Assembly (NCBI RefSeq): GCF_038443385.1
Contig: NZ_CP151726.1
Location: forward strand, 2,604,001-2,668,000
DNA: 64,000 nt
Source: Stieleria varia
GTDB taxonomy: Bacteria > Planctomycetota > Planctomycetia > Pirellulales > Pirellulaceae
Direction of reading: 5' to 3'
Of this stretch, positions 1 through 8,297 are shown piece by piece. The position numbers were made by a program, and so were the translations under genes. The notes under the pieces are model-generated. The model was not told the DNA's origin and searched no databases. It saw only the letters and a program-made list of their open reading frames with translations. Positions within the stretch are counted from its first letter, which is position 1, and every line of letters begins with the position of its first letter.

Positions 1-136
1 TCTAGCTGGCAGCCAACCAAAGAAAGAAACCCTCAATCAACGTCCGCGCGCTCGCGGGAGGGTTCGGGAATTAAGAAGTGAACGTTGCGTAACCGGCTAC
101 TGATTCGATTCAACCCCCGTCCCGTTTTTCCGTTTC
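1..136. repeat. Long direct repeat, copy A (cut by window start)
   Basis: This is the first of three near-identical blocks in the first 1.1 kb. It begins inside the repeat at the motif ctagctggcagcc. It carries the run of AAGAAAGAAACCCTC, a GGGAGGGTTCGGG segment and TTAAGAAGTGAACG, and ends in a CCCCCGTCCCGTTTTT tail. The tail is echoed three more times up to about 180. Copies B and C match it along this length with few changes. No protein was recognised in it, and it is most likely part of a non-coding mobile-element remnant. Confidence 0.75.
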
Positions 137-182
137 CGTCCCGTTTTTCCGTTTCGATTTAACCCCCGTCCCGTTTTCTTTC

Positions 183-358
183 CTGCAATCGAACCAACCA
201 AGAGCAAGAGACCGCGTTGCTTACCCAAGTCACACTGGGCAATCTCGGCAACCAGGTAAGCCAGCAAAATCTAGCTGGCAGCCACCCAAAGAAAGAAACC
301 CTCAATCAACGTCTGCGCGCTGGTCGGAGGGTTCGGGATTTAAGAAGTGAACGCAAAG
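183..358. repeat. Long direct repeat, copy B
   Basis: The block runs from ctgcaatcgaaccaacc through gtcacactgggcaatctcgg and ctagctggcagcc to TTAAGAAGTGAACG. Bases 183-282 match 928-1024 of copy C, and 271-350 match both A and C. The tail diverges after about 355, where copies A and C continue into the CCCGTCCCG tract. This suggests that copy B was broken by the REP-like sequence that follows. Confidence 0.75.
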
Positions 359-369
359 CCTCATCGTAC

Positions 370-500
370 CCACCCCGACCCACCAATCAAAGAGGCCTGA
401 CCCCTTTGATTTAGTTTGATTTCGTGCCCACCCCGACCCACCAATCAAAGAGGCCTGACCCCTTTGATTTCGTTGACCCCTTTGATTTCGTCCTCGCTGT
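370..500. repeat. REP-like palindromes around GACCCCTTTGATTT
   Basis: Two direct copies of a block of about 44 bases (370-413 and 427-470) each contain the imperfect palindrome aatcaaagaggcctg/acccctttgatt. Two further GACCCCTTTGATTTCG units follow up to 500. Short palindromes of this kind are known as REP elements, often mobilised by Y1 (RAYT) transposases. No transposase frame was found in the window, so the link is inference. Confidence 0.6.
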
Positions 501-927
501 TGGCGGTCGCGCACTGGGTGGTGACATGGCAGCAGACGCAAGCCGCATCGACTCAGGTTGTTCCCCATTGGCGACGGGCACTGGCTGCGGTGATCGGACA
601 GCGGATATCGATGCCAAGCAAGAACGCATTCATCAATGGCATGCGATCTGGACTGATTCAGCCTGACGATCATTGGTTGAGCTTGATCGAGCAGGCGATC
701 GAATTGGTGAGCGAAGAAGTAGAGTGGCCCAAAGCAACCGCGAGACCACCGTGACATCGAGTTCAAGCATTCCATCGCGTTGTTCCGCACCCATTGGTTT
801 TCAAACACAAACCGACCAGGCTCATCAATCGTCTATGCAATCGCATCACGATGAATTTGGCACGAAACATCATGTTCAACCGCCAAGGCGCGACCGTTTC
901 GAGTCACTCAAAGTGATTGCATCGCCT
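501..927. other. Stretch without a recognisable gene between direct repeats
   Basis: Short open frames exist on both strands, but none has a recognisable domain, a plausible ribosome binding site or a hydrophobic pattern typical of a real small protein. The segment separates copies B and C of the long direct repeat. It may be the eroded core of an element whose ends are those repeats. Confidence 0.4.
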
Positions 928-1136
928 GCAATCGAACCAACCAAGAGCAAGACACCGCGTTGCTTACCCAAGTCACACTGGGCAATCTCGGCAATCAGCT
1001 AAACCAGCAAAATCTAGCTGGCAGCGTCCCAAAGAAAGAAACCCTCACTCAACGTCTGCGCGCTCGCAGGAGGGTTCGGGATTTAAGAAGTGAACGTTTT
1101 GTAACCTGCTACTGACTCGATTCAACCCCCGTCCCG
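928..1136. repeat. Long direct repeat, copy C (most complete)
   Basis: This copy joins the upstream part seen in B (ctgcaatcgaaccaacc to ctagctggcagc) with the downstream part seen in A (AAGAAAGAAACCCTC to CCCCCGTCCCGTTTTT), so it shows the full unit of roughly 210 bases. It is followed by a second CCGTCCCGTTTTTCTC. The small membrane-protein gene on the minus strand ends just after it. Confidence 0.75.
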
Positions 1137-1171
1137 TTTTTCTCTCCGTCCCGTTTTTCTCTCCCAATTGG

Positions 1172-1474
1172 TTATTCGTCCCGACTTCGGATCCTTGTGA
1201 TCTTCTTGCGATCTCTCATCGAGTGATGTACTACAATAGCGAACAAAGCAATCACGCCGATCCGTAACATTGATCGATCGATGAATCCTTTTGGAGTCAT
1301 GTCCTTGCCGGGCCACAAGAAGTAGTCACATAACAGCAACACCATTGACAACCAAAGTGCAAGACGGATGCTCGGCACAACGAGCTCCAGATACAAAATG
1401 AAAAGGCGGTCACGCAAACTGAAACATGCGCCTTCGCTACTTTTAGCTTCGAGTTTCGAATTCACATCACCCAT
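1172..1474 (-). CDS. Small two-helix membrane protein, possible immunity partner of the RHS tip
   Basis: This 100-residue protein has two hydrophobic stretches (about 28-52 and 68-84), a basic C-terminus and no signal peptidase site, so it is probably an inner-membrane protein. No family was recognised. It lies on the same strand as, and 154 bases downstream of, an RHS C-terminal tip. Polymorphic-toxin tips are classically followed by a small immunity gene, and membrane-acting tips tend to have membrane-bound immunity proteins. That role is inference from position only. Against it, the gene also sits at the edge of a repeat-rich graveyard and has a weak ribosome binding site, so it could be a spurious open frame. 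Confidence 0.45.
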   Translation of the reverse strand: MGDVNSKLEAKSSEGACFSLRDRLFILYLELVVPSIRLALWLSMVLLLCDYFLWPGKDMTPKGFIDRSMLRIGVIALFAIVVHHSMRDRKKITRIRSRDE

Positions 1475-1627
1475 TTCTATATCAGGTTTTTAGGAAGTGC
1501 CAATTTAAGCGATCAGGAAATGGAGAATGATGCCGTCAACGCAATCGTGCGAATCTACTTTTGGCATCTGCGAATTCGGTCAATAAACGGAGTACAAGAT
1601 CACCGCAAATCAGCGGGCTGAAACGCT

Positions 1628-2158
1628 TTACGAGCGGCTCAGAGTGTGAAAGACTGCTTCACCCGACGGAAAATGTAGAATTGCTAGTTTCGGAGATTCG
1701 TACGGATTAATCGTAGGCGGCGAATTTCCCCCACCTTTTCCCCCACCTTTTCCTCCTCCTCGCGGAAAACATCGCATCCCTCCTATCACAAGGCACGCTG
1801 CACAAATTGCACATGCTGCCGTACATACTGCATCGTTACTATCTTTCGGGCACGCGGCGCAAGCAAGGCATGCAACAATGCAACTAACAATGATCACTGG
1901 TATCGGAACCCACCATAGCTCTCCGTCAGGATCAACCGCAGAAAGCGGATTTGAATTGCAGTATTTGTAAAGATTCCACGGACTCCCCTCGAACCCGATC
2001 GGATCTCTGGAGCGAGGCACGATTGGCGGTGCTGTAGATGCTGGATCGGTCATCGTACCTGCCGATTCATCAAGATTCCCTGTCGCGCAGTTGCTTCTGA
2101 AGGGCTGACATTCGCTTCGTAAGTGCATCGATGCCTTGCGGGAGCAGTTCCGCATCAC
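1628..2158 (-). pseudogene. Orphan RHS-repeat core C-terminus with Cys-rich hydrophobic tip
   Basis: The frame contains the hallmark end of an RHS-associated core (SRDPIGFEGSPWNLYKY followed by the NPL...DPDG motif), encoded from about 2011 downwards. RHS proteins are normally far longer. Here the YD repeats and most of the core are missing, and the 49 residues before SRDPIG are not RHS-like and overlap the 3' end of the next gene in another frame. After DPDG comes a tip of about 95 residues. It has a hydrophobic, cysteine-rich segment (several CxxC-like pairs), a Gly/Lys-rich linker (GGGKGGGKGGG) and a short tail. The tip resembles no toxin I can name. It is best read as a truncated or displaced RHS 3' end, possibly still a donor tip for recombination with a full-length RHS gene elsewhere. 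Confidence 0.7.
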
Positions 2159-2867
2159 CGGTGGGTGCCTCGCCCAAGAGCTGCTGAAGAAGCTGGATTT
2201 GGCCAGCTAGTCTGCCCTCCTCTCGTCCTTCTTCACGTCCTTCCTCTCGTCCTTCCTGACGGGCACCTGAAATGGCCCACTCGTAGTCCCTTTGAGCCTT
2301 TTCGCGTTGGTCGTACATCTGCTTGTCTTCCGTTTTTGCGGAGATGGTTTCTATGGTGGAAATCGCTGTCTCAAACTCAATCCCGGGGAGCAATCGGCGA
2401 AGAGTTTCCCCGTCGTAATCCTGGGCGTGCAGCAACAGGAACACCCATTGGTTCAACTTACTCGCTCCAGGGATCGTTTGCTCTGCCAAGGCATATTTCG
2501 TCAATTCTACCGTGTGGACTTCGATCCCGTTGGGAATTGAACGGCCGCTCTGTTTGTCCAATAGCTGAAAACGGTGGTGAGCTTGGGTGGTTTCGGAGAA
2601 AAGGACGCGGCTGAGCAGGCAAATCGAAATCGAGGGCGCGGCCAGGGCGTAGTTTCCGCCCTCGGACAGTTGGTCGACATACATGCTACTGGCGTAGTAA
2701 ACCAGTCGCTCGATCAGGCCCGCGTAGACCGATACTTGCATCTCCACGCCACGGTAAGGCGGCATCGTGCCATCAGGCTCGTTCATGCCGCGGCTTTCAT
2801 GCTGAAGATGCGTGTGGCGGGGCCCCGCCGGAAACTTGCGTCGTGCGAATGGTGTCATGCACCGCAT
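2070..2867 (-). pseudogene. N-terminally truncated Rpn/PD-(D/E)XK recombination-promoting nuclease
   Basis: From about residue 41 (base 2747) the frame matches the middle and end of the Rpn / PDDEXK-2 transposase-like family. It has VEMQVSVYAGLIERLVYY, then YVDQL, the mid-domain, and a charged C-terminus. The C-terminus carries the GREEGREEGREEGR repeat usual in this family, encoded by tandem 12-base units near 2215-2255. Intact relatives have about 80 more N-terminal residues with the start of the nuclease fold. Here they are replaced by about 40 unrelated residues. The ExQ part of the active site (VEMQ) survives but the upstream Asp is lost, so activity is unlikely. The 3' end overlaps the RHS remnant. 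Confidence 0.75.
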
Positions 2868-2891
2868 GACGTACCGGAAATGTCGCTTGCG

Positions 2892-3641
2892 CTACAGGAC
2901 GCTTTCGGCGACGATGCGTTCTCGATAGTAGCCACAATTGTCGATGTGCCATTCGATCGCGCCGTCGTCGGGATGGAAAAAGTATTCCATGACCACTCTG
3001 ATTTTCATCGGATTGGCTCCCGGCGGAGTCTTTGCCTCCATGACGACTTCCGCCATGTTGCGACCGTAGTGGTGAAAGATGCGAGTCGCTTGGACGACTT
3101 TCCACTCCGCATCGGGGCCGAGGTCCTGAAGCGCACCCGTCAGACTCTCTTCGCGAAACTCCTGCATGACCTGAGAGGCATCCGAAGACCCGAGATAGAA
3201 CTGCTGCAATGGCATCGACGCAAGGTAGCGATTGGTAAATCGCTTGCGTAACTCCAATGCGTACTCCAAATCACCGTTGGCGATGACGCGGACATATTCT
3301 TTGGCAAACTTTTCTGCTTGGGCGCCCACCATGGCCTGTTTGGTCATTGGCAATGCAATGCCGGCAGAACCGAACAACACCGCCAACAGGATTCCGATTC
3401 GAGCCGGCGTGGTGCCCACAGGCCGCGACTCAGAATCCCAGCGACGCAAGGCAAAGAGCCCGAAAGCGATTGCTGCGACCGCTGCGATCAGCATCGGCAT
3501 TGCGACAATGGAAAATATGCTCAGCACGCCCATCAACAGGCCAATGAACCCGGAAATTCGAAGTGGCGCCTCCGTTTCATCCAAAACGAAGCCGGTTTCC
3601 GCAGACATGGTGACGGGAGCAGGATCGGATGCAGAACTCAT
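2892..3641 (-). CDS. Membrane protein of unknown function with DUF4190-like helices
   Basis: The protein has 249 residues from the preferred start at 3641 (an alternative ATG lies seven codons upstream at 3662). Two to three hydrophobic helices lie in the first 110 residues, with a short basic ALRRWDSE loop between them. The GLLMGVLSIFS / AIAFGLFALRRW pattern resembles DUF4190-type small membrane domains. The remaining 140 residues are predicted soluble (KEYVRVIANGDLEYALELRKRF and following) and resemble a small alpha+beta NTF2-like or DUF4864-like fold, which I cannot assign firmly. Such proteins are common and uncharacterised in Pirellulaceae. The gene stands alone, divergent from the hydrolase at 3898, with about 250 bases between them. 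Confidence 0.75.
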   Translation of the reverse strand: MSSASDPAPVTMSAETGFVLDETEAPLRISGFIGLLMGVLSIFSIVAMPMLIAAVAAIAFGLFALRRWDSESRPVGTTPARIGILLAVLFGSAGIALPMTKQAMVGAQAEKFAKEYVRVIANGDLEYALELRKRFTNRYLASMPLQQFYLGSSDASQVMQEFREESLTGALQDLGPDAEWKVVQATRIFHHYGRNMAEVVMEAKTPPGANPMKIRVVMEYFFHPDDGAIEWHIDNCGYYRERIVAESVL

Positions 3642-3897
3642 GCAGTCGTGATTCTTGAGCAACGCGGGAAAAGGTCTAAAACACAGGAAATCGTCGGATC
3701 GCGGTTGAAATCCAACAATGACGCGCAGGTCCCATTACGCACCGTTTGGCAAAAGGGTTTTCCAGAAAGTCGGGGTGCCGCCAGAAAGCCGCCACGCAAG
3801 AGTCCCCGTGAGGCAATGCTGATCGACTAAAATCGACGGATTCTGGTTCCAAACCAGGGACCGCCAACGAATCCCACTCATTTCCCGCACGCCGACC

Positions 3898-4839
3898 ATG
3901 CCCGTTACCCATCACCCTGCTCGTCGCCCTGGCCTCTGGTCCAGCATCGCCCAAAACCCCTTACGGTCCGTCTTTTGCATCGCGATTTTCATTTCTCTGT
4001 GCATCGTCTCCATGAGCATCGCGGAGAAGACGGCCTTTGCCCAGGACGGAAACGGAGCCTCAAAGCCCGCTGCCACAGGGATCACCGAGGGCTCCGTCAA
4101 CTACAAGACCGTCGGCGATCGAACGCTTCGCATCGATTGGACGCGTCCGGCCGATTGGCAACCGACCGACCGCCGTCCAGCGATTGCGTTCATTCATGGC
4201 GGCGGATGGACGGGCGGCAAACCTGGGCAATTCGCTCCCCACAGCCAGGAGCTGGCAGGGCTGGGCGTCGTCTGTTTTCGAATCGAATACCGATTGCTCA
4301 AGGGCAAGTCGGGACCGCCGGCGGACTGCGTCAGCGATGTCTCGGACGCGTTTCGTTTCATCCGTGGCAACGCAGGCCAGTTGGGCATTGACCCCGATCG
4401 TATCGCAGCCGGTGGAGGCTCCGCCGGCGGGCACTTGGCAGCTTTCTTGGGGATGATGGACGACGAAGTCATCGACGGTGTTTCACGCAAACCGAATTTG
4501 CTTTGTTTGTTCAATCCCGTCTACGACAACGGTCCCGGCCAGTGGGGTGACAAGCGAGTGGGCGACGAATATCCCAAATACAGCCCGGCTCACAACATCA
4601 GCAAAGACGACCCGCCGGCGATCGTGTTCTTGGGCACCAACGACAGCTTGATCCCCGTCGAAACAGCCGAGCGATTCCGTGACAACATGATCAAAGCCGG
4701 AGTCGAAAGCCGGTTGTTCTTGTACAAAGACCAGCCGCACGGATTCTTCAACGCCAACAAGTCAGACGGCAAGTATTACCGCCTGACGGTCGACGAAATG
4801 CTGTCATTCTTGAAGACGCACGGCTGGATCGACGGGTAA
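3898..4839 (+). CDS. Secreted alpha/beta-hydrolase (HSL-type esterase, acetyl/xylan esterase-like)
   Basis: This is a 313-residue alpha/beta hydrolase fold-3 protein. An N-terminal hydrophobic segment (about 25-42) followed by AFAQ fits a signal peptide, so the enzyme is probably periplasmic. The HSL oxyanion motif HGGGW is at 100-104 and the nucleophile elbow GGSAGG has Ser175. Asp249 (GTNDS) and His281 (PHGFF) complete the triad. Relatives act on short acyl esters, including acetylated sugars, and planctomycetes have many such paralogues near sulfatases and glycosidases. The exact substrate cannot be read from sequence. A GH10 xylanase and an esterase fusion lie 8-15 kb away but not in an operon with it. 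Confidence 0.88.
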   Translation: MPVTHHPARRPGLWSSIAQNPLRSVFCIAIFISLCIVSMSIAEKTAFAQDGNGASKPAATGITEGSVNYKTVGDRTLRIDWTRPADWQPTDRRPAIAFIHGGGWTGGKPGQFAPHSQELAGLGVVCFRIEYRLLKGKSGPPADCVSDVSDAFRFIRGNAGQLGIDPDRIAAGGGSAGGHLAAFLGMMDDEVIDGVSRKPNLLCLFNPVYDNGPGQWGDKRVGDEYPKYSPAHNISKDDPPAIVFLGTNDSLIPVETAERFRDNMIKAGVESRLFLYKDQPHGFFNANKSDGKYYRLTVDEMLSFLKTHGWIDG

Positions 4840-5010
4840 CCGCTGTGGTTGCCAAATCGTTGAAATAGCGTGCGAGTCCGGACGCCTGGAGAATCAACCT
4901 ATCCACACGATTGCACCCTCTCTAGACTCCGACTCAATCGCATTTGGATTCACGACGGAACGTGAATCTTTGATTGACGCGAAGACCGATCTGCAAAGGA
5001 GTGCCACGGC

Positions 5011-6357
5011 ATGGAAGCCGCCCGTCAAACCCGCCGAATCACGTTCGGCGCGTCATTGTGCGCGTCATTATGCGTGAGCATGTTGTTCGCGTCTGCCTTG
5101 ACCTCGCCCTGTCAGGCTGCCAACGCACGCTCGCGTAACTTTTTGGTGACCGCGCCGACCCCGCAATTGGCGCAAACGGTCGCGAAAGCCGCTGAAAAGT
5201 ACCGCGACGACTTGGCCATCCACTGGCTGGGCCAGCCGCTCGCACCTTGGCCGACGCCGTGTCCCATCGAAGTTGTTGAGGGGCCACGCTTGGCCGCACA
5301 AGGCGTCACGACGTACAACCGAGCGCCGGTTCGCGACTTTCAAATGAAGGTCATCGGGACCGCCGAACGAATCCTCGACAGCGTCTTGCCACACGAAGTC
5401 TCCCACACGGTCTTGGCGACCCATTTCGGCAGACCACTGCCTCGCTGGGCCGACGAAGGCATTTGCACGACGGTCGAACATTCGGCCGAACGCGATAAGC
5501 ACGAGATGAAACTTCGCGAGTTCCTGCAGACACGCCGTGGCATCGCGATGAACCGCATGTTTCTCTTGACGGAATATCCCGGTGACGTCCTGCCTCTCTA
5601 CGCACAAGGTTACTCCGTGTGCCGATTTTTGATCGAACAAAACGGTCCTCGCTCGTTCATCAAATTCCTCGAAGACTACATGCAGCATCCATCGTGGACC
5701 CAGAACGTCAAACAGCACTACGGTTACGACTCGCTACTACAACTGCAAGAAAGCTGGCTGGCGTGGGTTGCCGCTGGCAGCGGTCCGGTGGCCCAATTTG
5801 CGGCTGCCCCCAGGTCGCCTGCCCCCAGGTCGCCTGGCGACTCAGCGCAACCCTCTGGCGGCAACGTTCGCCTAGCCGCAGCCACCACGACGCCGTCTGC
5901 ATCCAATACAGCGATGGAAATCGCACCCGCTGCCGCCGCGTTTGAAACCATCCCAGCCGGGGTCGCGTCTCTCGCACCGGCGAACACGACAGCATCACGG
6001 GGGCAGTCGGGACAGCGATCCACCAGCGGCTGGTACCACCGTCAGCGTCAAAGTGTTCTCAGCGGACAGCCCGATGGTGAAATCGCGGCCCAGGAACCAG
6101 CAGCCCACACTGCAGCGGCCCAAAATCCAGCGGCCTCGCTGGCCCAAAACCAAGTTTTCCAGCCGTCCAACGCGAACCCTGGCTCCCGCCCCCCCGCCTC
6201 GCAGGCTGCAGCGGGGATCCCTCCGTCGATTCGCGGCAGCGGACGCTACAGCGTCTCTCAACCGCAGCCCGAACAGTCGGTTTCCAGTGCTGGCAGCGAG
6301 ATTTTGTACGGTACGGGCGGCTCTCAAACCGAATCCGGGAGCATTGGACGGTATTAA
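5011..6357 (+). CDS. Secreted peptidase-MA-like (gluzincin) metalloprotein with Pro/Ala-rich tail
   Basis: The 448-residue protein has a signal peptide (about 1-37, ending CQAANA). The zinc motif HEVSH is at 128-132, with the third ligand Glu149 in WADEGI. This is the HExxH...WxxEG pattern of the peptidase-MA / DUF1570-type gluzincins. The domain continues to about 255 (a helical part ending QESWLAWV). The C-terminal 190 residues are low complexity (Ala, Pro, Ser, Gln) and contain a perfect 15-base tandem duplication at 5806-5835 encoding APRSP twice. A ribosome binding site (aaagGAGtgcc) precedes the start. Substrate unknown. Catalytic residues look intact. Confidence 0.82.
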   Translation: MEAARQTRRITFGASLCASLCVSMLFASALTSPCQAANARSRNFLVTAPTPQLAQTVAKAAEKYRDDLAIHWLGQPLAPWPTPCPIEVVEGPRLAAQGVTTYNRAPVRDFQMKVIGTAERILDSVLPHEVSHTVLATHFGRPLPRWADEGICTTVEHSAERDKHEMKLREFLQTRRGIAMNRMFLLTEYPGDVLPLYAQGYSVCRFLIEQNGPRSFIKFLEDYMQHPSWTQNVKQHYGYDSLLQLQESWLAWVAAGSGPVAQFAAAPRSPAPRSPGDSAQPSGGNVRLAAATTTPSASNTAMEIAPAAAAFETIPAGVASLAPANTTASRGQSGQRSTSGWYHRQRQSVLSGQPDGEIAAQEPAAHTAAAQNPAASLAQNQVFQPSNANPGSRPPASQAAAGIPPSIRGSGRYSVSQPQPEQSVSSAGSEILYGTGGSQTESGSIGRY

Positions 6358-6490
6358 ATCGCCCAGTTGATGGGGGTGGGTACCGCAGAACGCTCGCGTT
6401 TGCTATTTTCACCACTCAAAATCACGACCTAATGCCCACCGAACAGTCCCCTGACTGGGCCGGTGGGCGTTTCATCCAAGGATAAATGAC

Positions 6491-6589
6491 ATGGCCAAAC
6501 CACATCACAAGTTGAAGAAAGCGAACCACGGGCGTCGTCCCGCCAGCGCGAAAGCACGCAAGGCAAAGCGCAGAAAGATCAAGACTTAA
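6491..6589 (+). CDS. Tiny highly basic protein, 32 residues (ribosomal-like)
   Basis: ATG at 6491 is preceded by CCAAGGATAAATGAC, a good ribosome binding site. The product starts MAKPHHKLKKANHGRR, ends AKRRKIKT, and is nearly half Lys/Arg/His. There is no hydrophobic segment. Composition and size recall small rRNA-binding proteins such as bTHX or bacterial L41-like peptides, but the sequence matches none that I can name. It lies between the metalloprotein and the FabZ-like gene on the same strand, 49 bases before the latter. The clean signal plus codon structure argue for a real gene, and a nucleic-acid-binding role is inferred from charge alone. Confidence 0.7.
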   Translation: MAKPHHKLKKANHGRRPASAKARKAKRRKIKT

Positions 6590-6637
6590 GCTTTGTCGAA
6601 ACCGAACGTTAGGTAGTGCCCCGAAAGCGAACGAAGC

Positions 6638-7189
6638 GTGCCCAAAGCAGATTTTTTCGTCGATCTCGCGTTGTTGGATTTTGACAATCCGATTGCCGAT
6701 TTGGAAACCATCCGGCAATACAATCCGCAACGCCATGAAATGGAACATCTGACCGGTATCCTGTATGAGGACACCGAGCGGTTGGTTTGCGCGGGGTACA
6801 AACAAGTTTCCCACGACGAATTCTGGTGTCGTGGCCACATGCCTGGAATGCCGGTCATGCCCGGGGTGATCCAGCTGGAGGCCGTGGCGCAACTATCTAG
6901 CTTCTTTGCACAAAAGAACGACCTGCTGGGTGCCGAGATGGTCGGCTTTGGCGGCGTCGATGGTGCCCGCTTCCGTGACGTCGTCGTCCCGGGCGATCGC
7001 TTGGTGCTGATGATTCAATTGACCAAGGCGCGACGCAATCGCATGATTGTTGCGAATTTCCAAGGTGTCGTCGGCGAAAAACTGGTTGTCGACGGATCGC
7101 TCATCGGAATCCCGTTGCCCGTCCAAGCGGTCAAGGACCATCTGCAGAAACGCGCGATCGCTAATTCGAGCGCGAACGCGACTGAATAA
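6638..7189 (+). CDS. FabA/FabZ-like 3-hydroxyacyl-ACP dehydratase (hotdog fold)
   Basis: This 183-residue hotdog protein starts at GTG (MPKADFF). The FabZ signature is clear: GHMPGMPVMPGVIQLEA with catalytic His67 and Glu81, the counterpart of HFPxxPxxPGVLxxE. FabZ proteins remove water from 3-hydroxyacyl-ACP in fatty-acid elongation. This one is longer than the classical form of about 150 residues, with an extended N-terminus typical of the planctomycete variant. It is not next to other fab genes, so a role outside bulk lipid synthesis is possible. Its 3' end overlaps the convergent PanE-like gene by 29 bases. Confidence 0.88.
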   Translation: MPKADFFVDLALLDFDNPIADLETIRQYNPQRHEMEHLTGILYEDTERLVCAGYKQVSHDEFWCRGHMPGMPVMPGVIQLEAVAQLSSFFAQKNDLLGAEMVGFGGVDGARFRDVVVPGDRLVLMIQLTKARRNRMIVANFQGVVGEKLVVDGSLIGIPLPVQAVKDHLQKRAIANSSANATE

Positions 7190-8126
7190 AGCTCAGTTGC
7201 CGGTGCAACATCTCCACACAGGGCATCCGCTGGCCCGCTGACATCGCATCGCGTATCGGCCGTGCAAAGATCGTCTCCAACTCCATCGGTCGACCGGCCA
7301 AGAAATCCAGACGCATGCTGCTGTCGTAGGGCACCATCGATCGCGTGTTGTCCATCGTCTTTCGGATCCAAACCGGATCGATCGCCGCACCGCACGCTTT
7401 CGCACCTTCGTACACTTCGCGGATGATGGTTTCCGCCATCGCCGCTGAATGTGGCTCTTCCACGATTTCCTTGGTGGACGCATCCAGCGCAACGGACAAT
7501 CCATTGAAGGGAATGTTCCACATCAGTTTTCGCCATCGCACCATCCGTAAATCATCCGAGGCGTGTGCATCGATCCCGGCATCGACCAGCTCGCTTTGGA
7601 TCGCGGAAAGACTCTCTGCGGCAAGCGATGGCGTGCGTAGCGCGCCAAAGACGATGCGTCCGAAATCAATGTGCTTGATGTGCCCCGGGCCGACTTTATT
7701 GCTGCACAAAAAACAGCATCCACCCAGCACACGATCCTCGCCTACGATCGCCCCGACGTCTTGCTCGACCCCCAATCCATTTTGCAGCACCAATACCAGT
7801 CCGTTGTCACCCGTCGGCCCCGGCAGCAGCTTGGGCAGTAACTCGTTTGCCGTCGTCTTCATGGCAACGATGGTGACGTCACACGGAGGGATCGTCGCGG
7901 CATCGCTGTGCGCGTGAACGTCTTTCAAGTGAAAGTCGCCCCAGATGGAATCGACCCGCAGCCCGTGCTCGCGGACGTGATCGAAATCGCTGCGCAGCAG
8001 AAAGTGCACTTCGTGCCCCGCTTTGGCCAGCATCCCTCCGTACAGGCCACCCAAGGCACCGGTGCCCAGTATCGCGTAGCGTCGCTTGGAGGTGTCCGAG
8101 TTCGTTGTTGTACTTTGGTCTCTCAT
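7161..8126 (-). CDS. panE: 2-dehydropantoate 2-reductase (PanE/ApbA family)
   Basis: The 321-residue protein has an N-terminal Rossmann motif (AILGTGALGGLYGG). The catalytic Lys region IVAMKTTAN and the QNGLG loop follow, then the C-terminal helical domain with KLMWNIPFNGLSVAL and a late SMRLDF...PMELETI motif. All are standard for ketopantoate reductase, which uses NADPH to make pantoate for coenzyme A. Family members also reduce related 2-keto acids, so the symbol is probable but not proven. The gene is followed on the same strand by nothing close. Its start lies next to the 19-bp inverted-repeat element at 8147. Confidence 0.85.
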   Translation of the reverse strand: MRDQSTTTNSDTSKRRYAILGTGALGGLYGGMLAKAGHEVHFLLRSDFDHVREHGLRVDSIWGDFHLKDVHAHSDAATIPPCDVTIVAMKTTANELLPKLLPGPTGDNGLVLVLQNGLGVEQDVGAIVGEDRVLGGCCFLCSNKVGPGHIKHIDFGRIVFGALRTPSLAAESLSAIQSELVDAGIDAHASDDLRMVRWRKLMWNIPFNGLSVALDASTKEIVEEPHSAAMAETIIREVYEGAKACGAAIDPVWIRKTMDNTRSMVPYDSSMRLDFLAGRPMELETIFARPIRDAMSAGQRMPCVEMLHRQLSFIQSRSRSN

Positions 8127-8146
8127 GATAAAACTCGTGTGTCATC

Positions 8147-8293
8147 ATCGTTTAACGACAAGCCGAAGGCGACAACGCATCTTCGCCTGCAACGAGGTCG
8201 CTGCAACGAGGTCGCTGCGGCGAGGTCGCTGCGGCGAGGTCGCTGCGGCGAGGTCGCTGCGGCGAGGTCGCCTGCGGCTTGTCGTTAAACGAT
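8147..8293. mobile_element. MITE/BIME-like element: 19-bp inverted repeat around 14-bp tandem units
   Basis: A perfect 19-bp inverted repeat (left 8147-8165 atcgtttaacgacaagccg, right 8275-8293) encloses about 109 bases. The interior is mainly five to six copies of a 14-base unit, gaggtcgctgcggc (8194-8271). The element fills the gap between the serine dehydratase stop and the panE start, both on the minus strand. The transcript could form a long hairpin there. No coding frame. The tandem units lack spacers, so this is not CRISPR. Confidence 0.75.
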
Positions 8294-8297
8294 TGGG

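Noticed and set aside
302-808. Minus-strand frame of 168 codons across the left repeats
   Set aside because: It passes through REP-like and direct-repeat DNA, shows no domain or signal, and overlaps other frames of similar size. No evidence of coding.
8194-8271. Short regularly repeated units that look like a CRISPR array
   Set aside because: Units are 14 bases with no spacers between them and there are no cas genes. It is a plain tandem repeat inside an inverted repeat.
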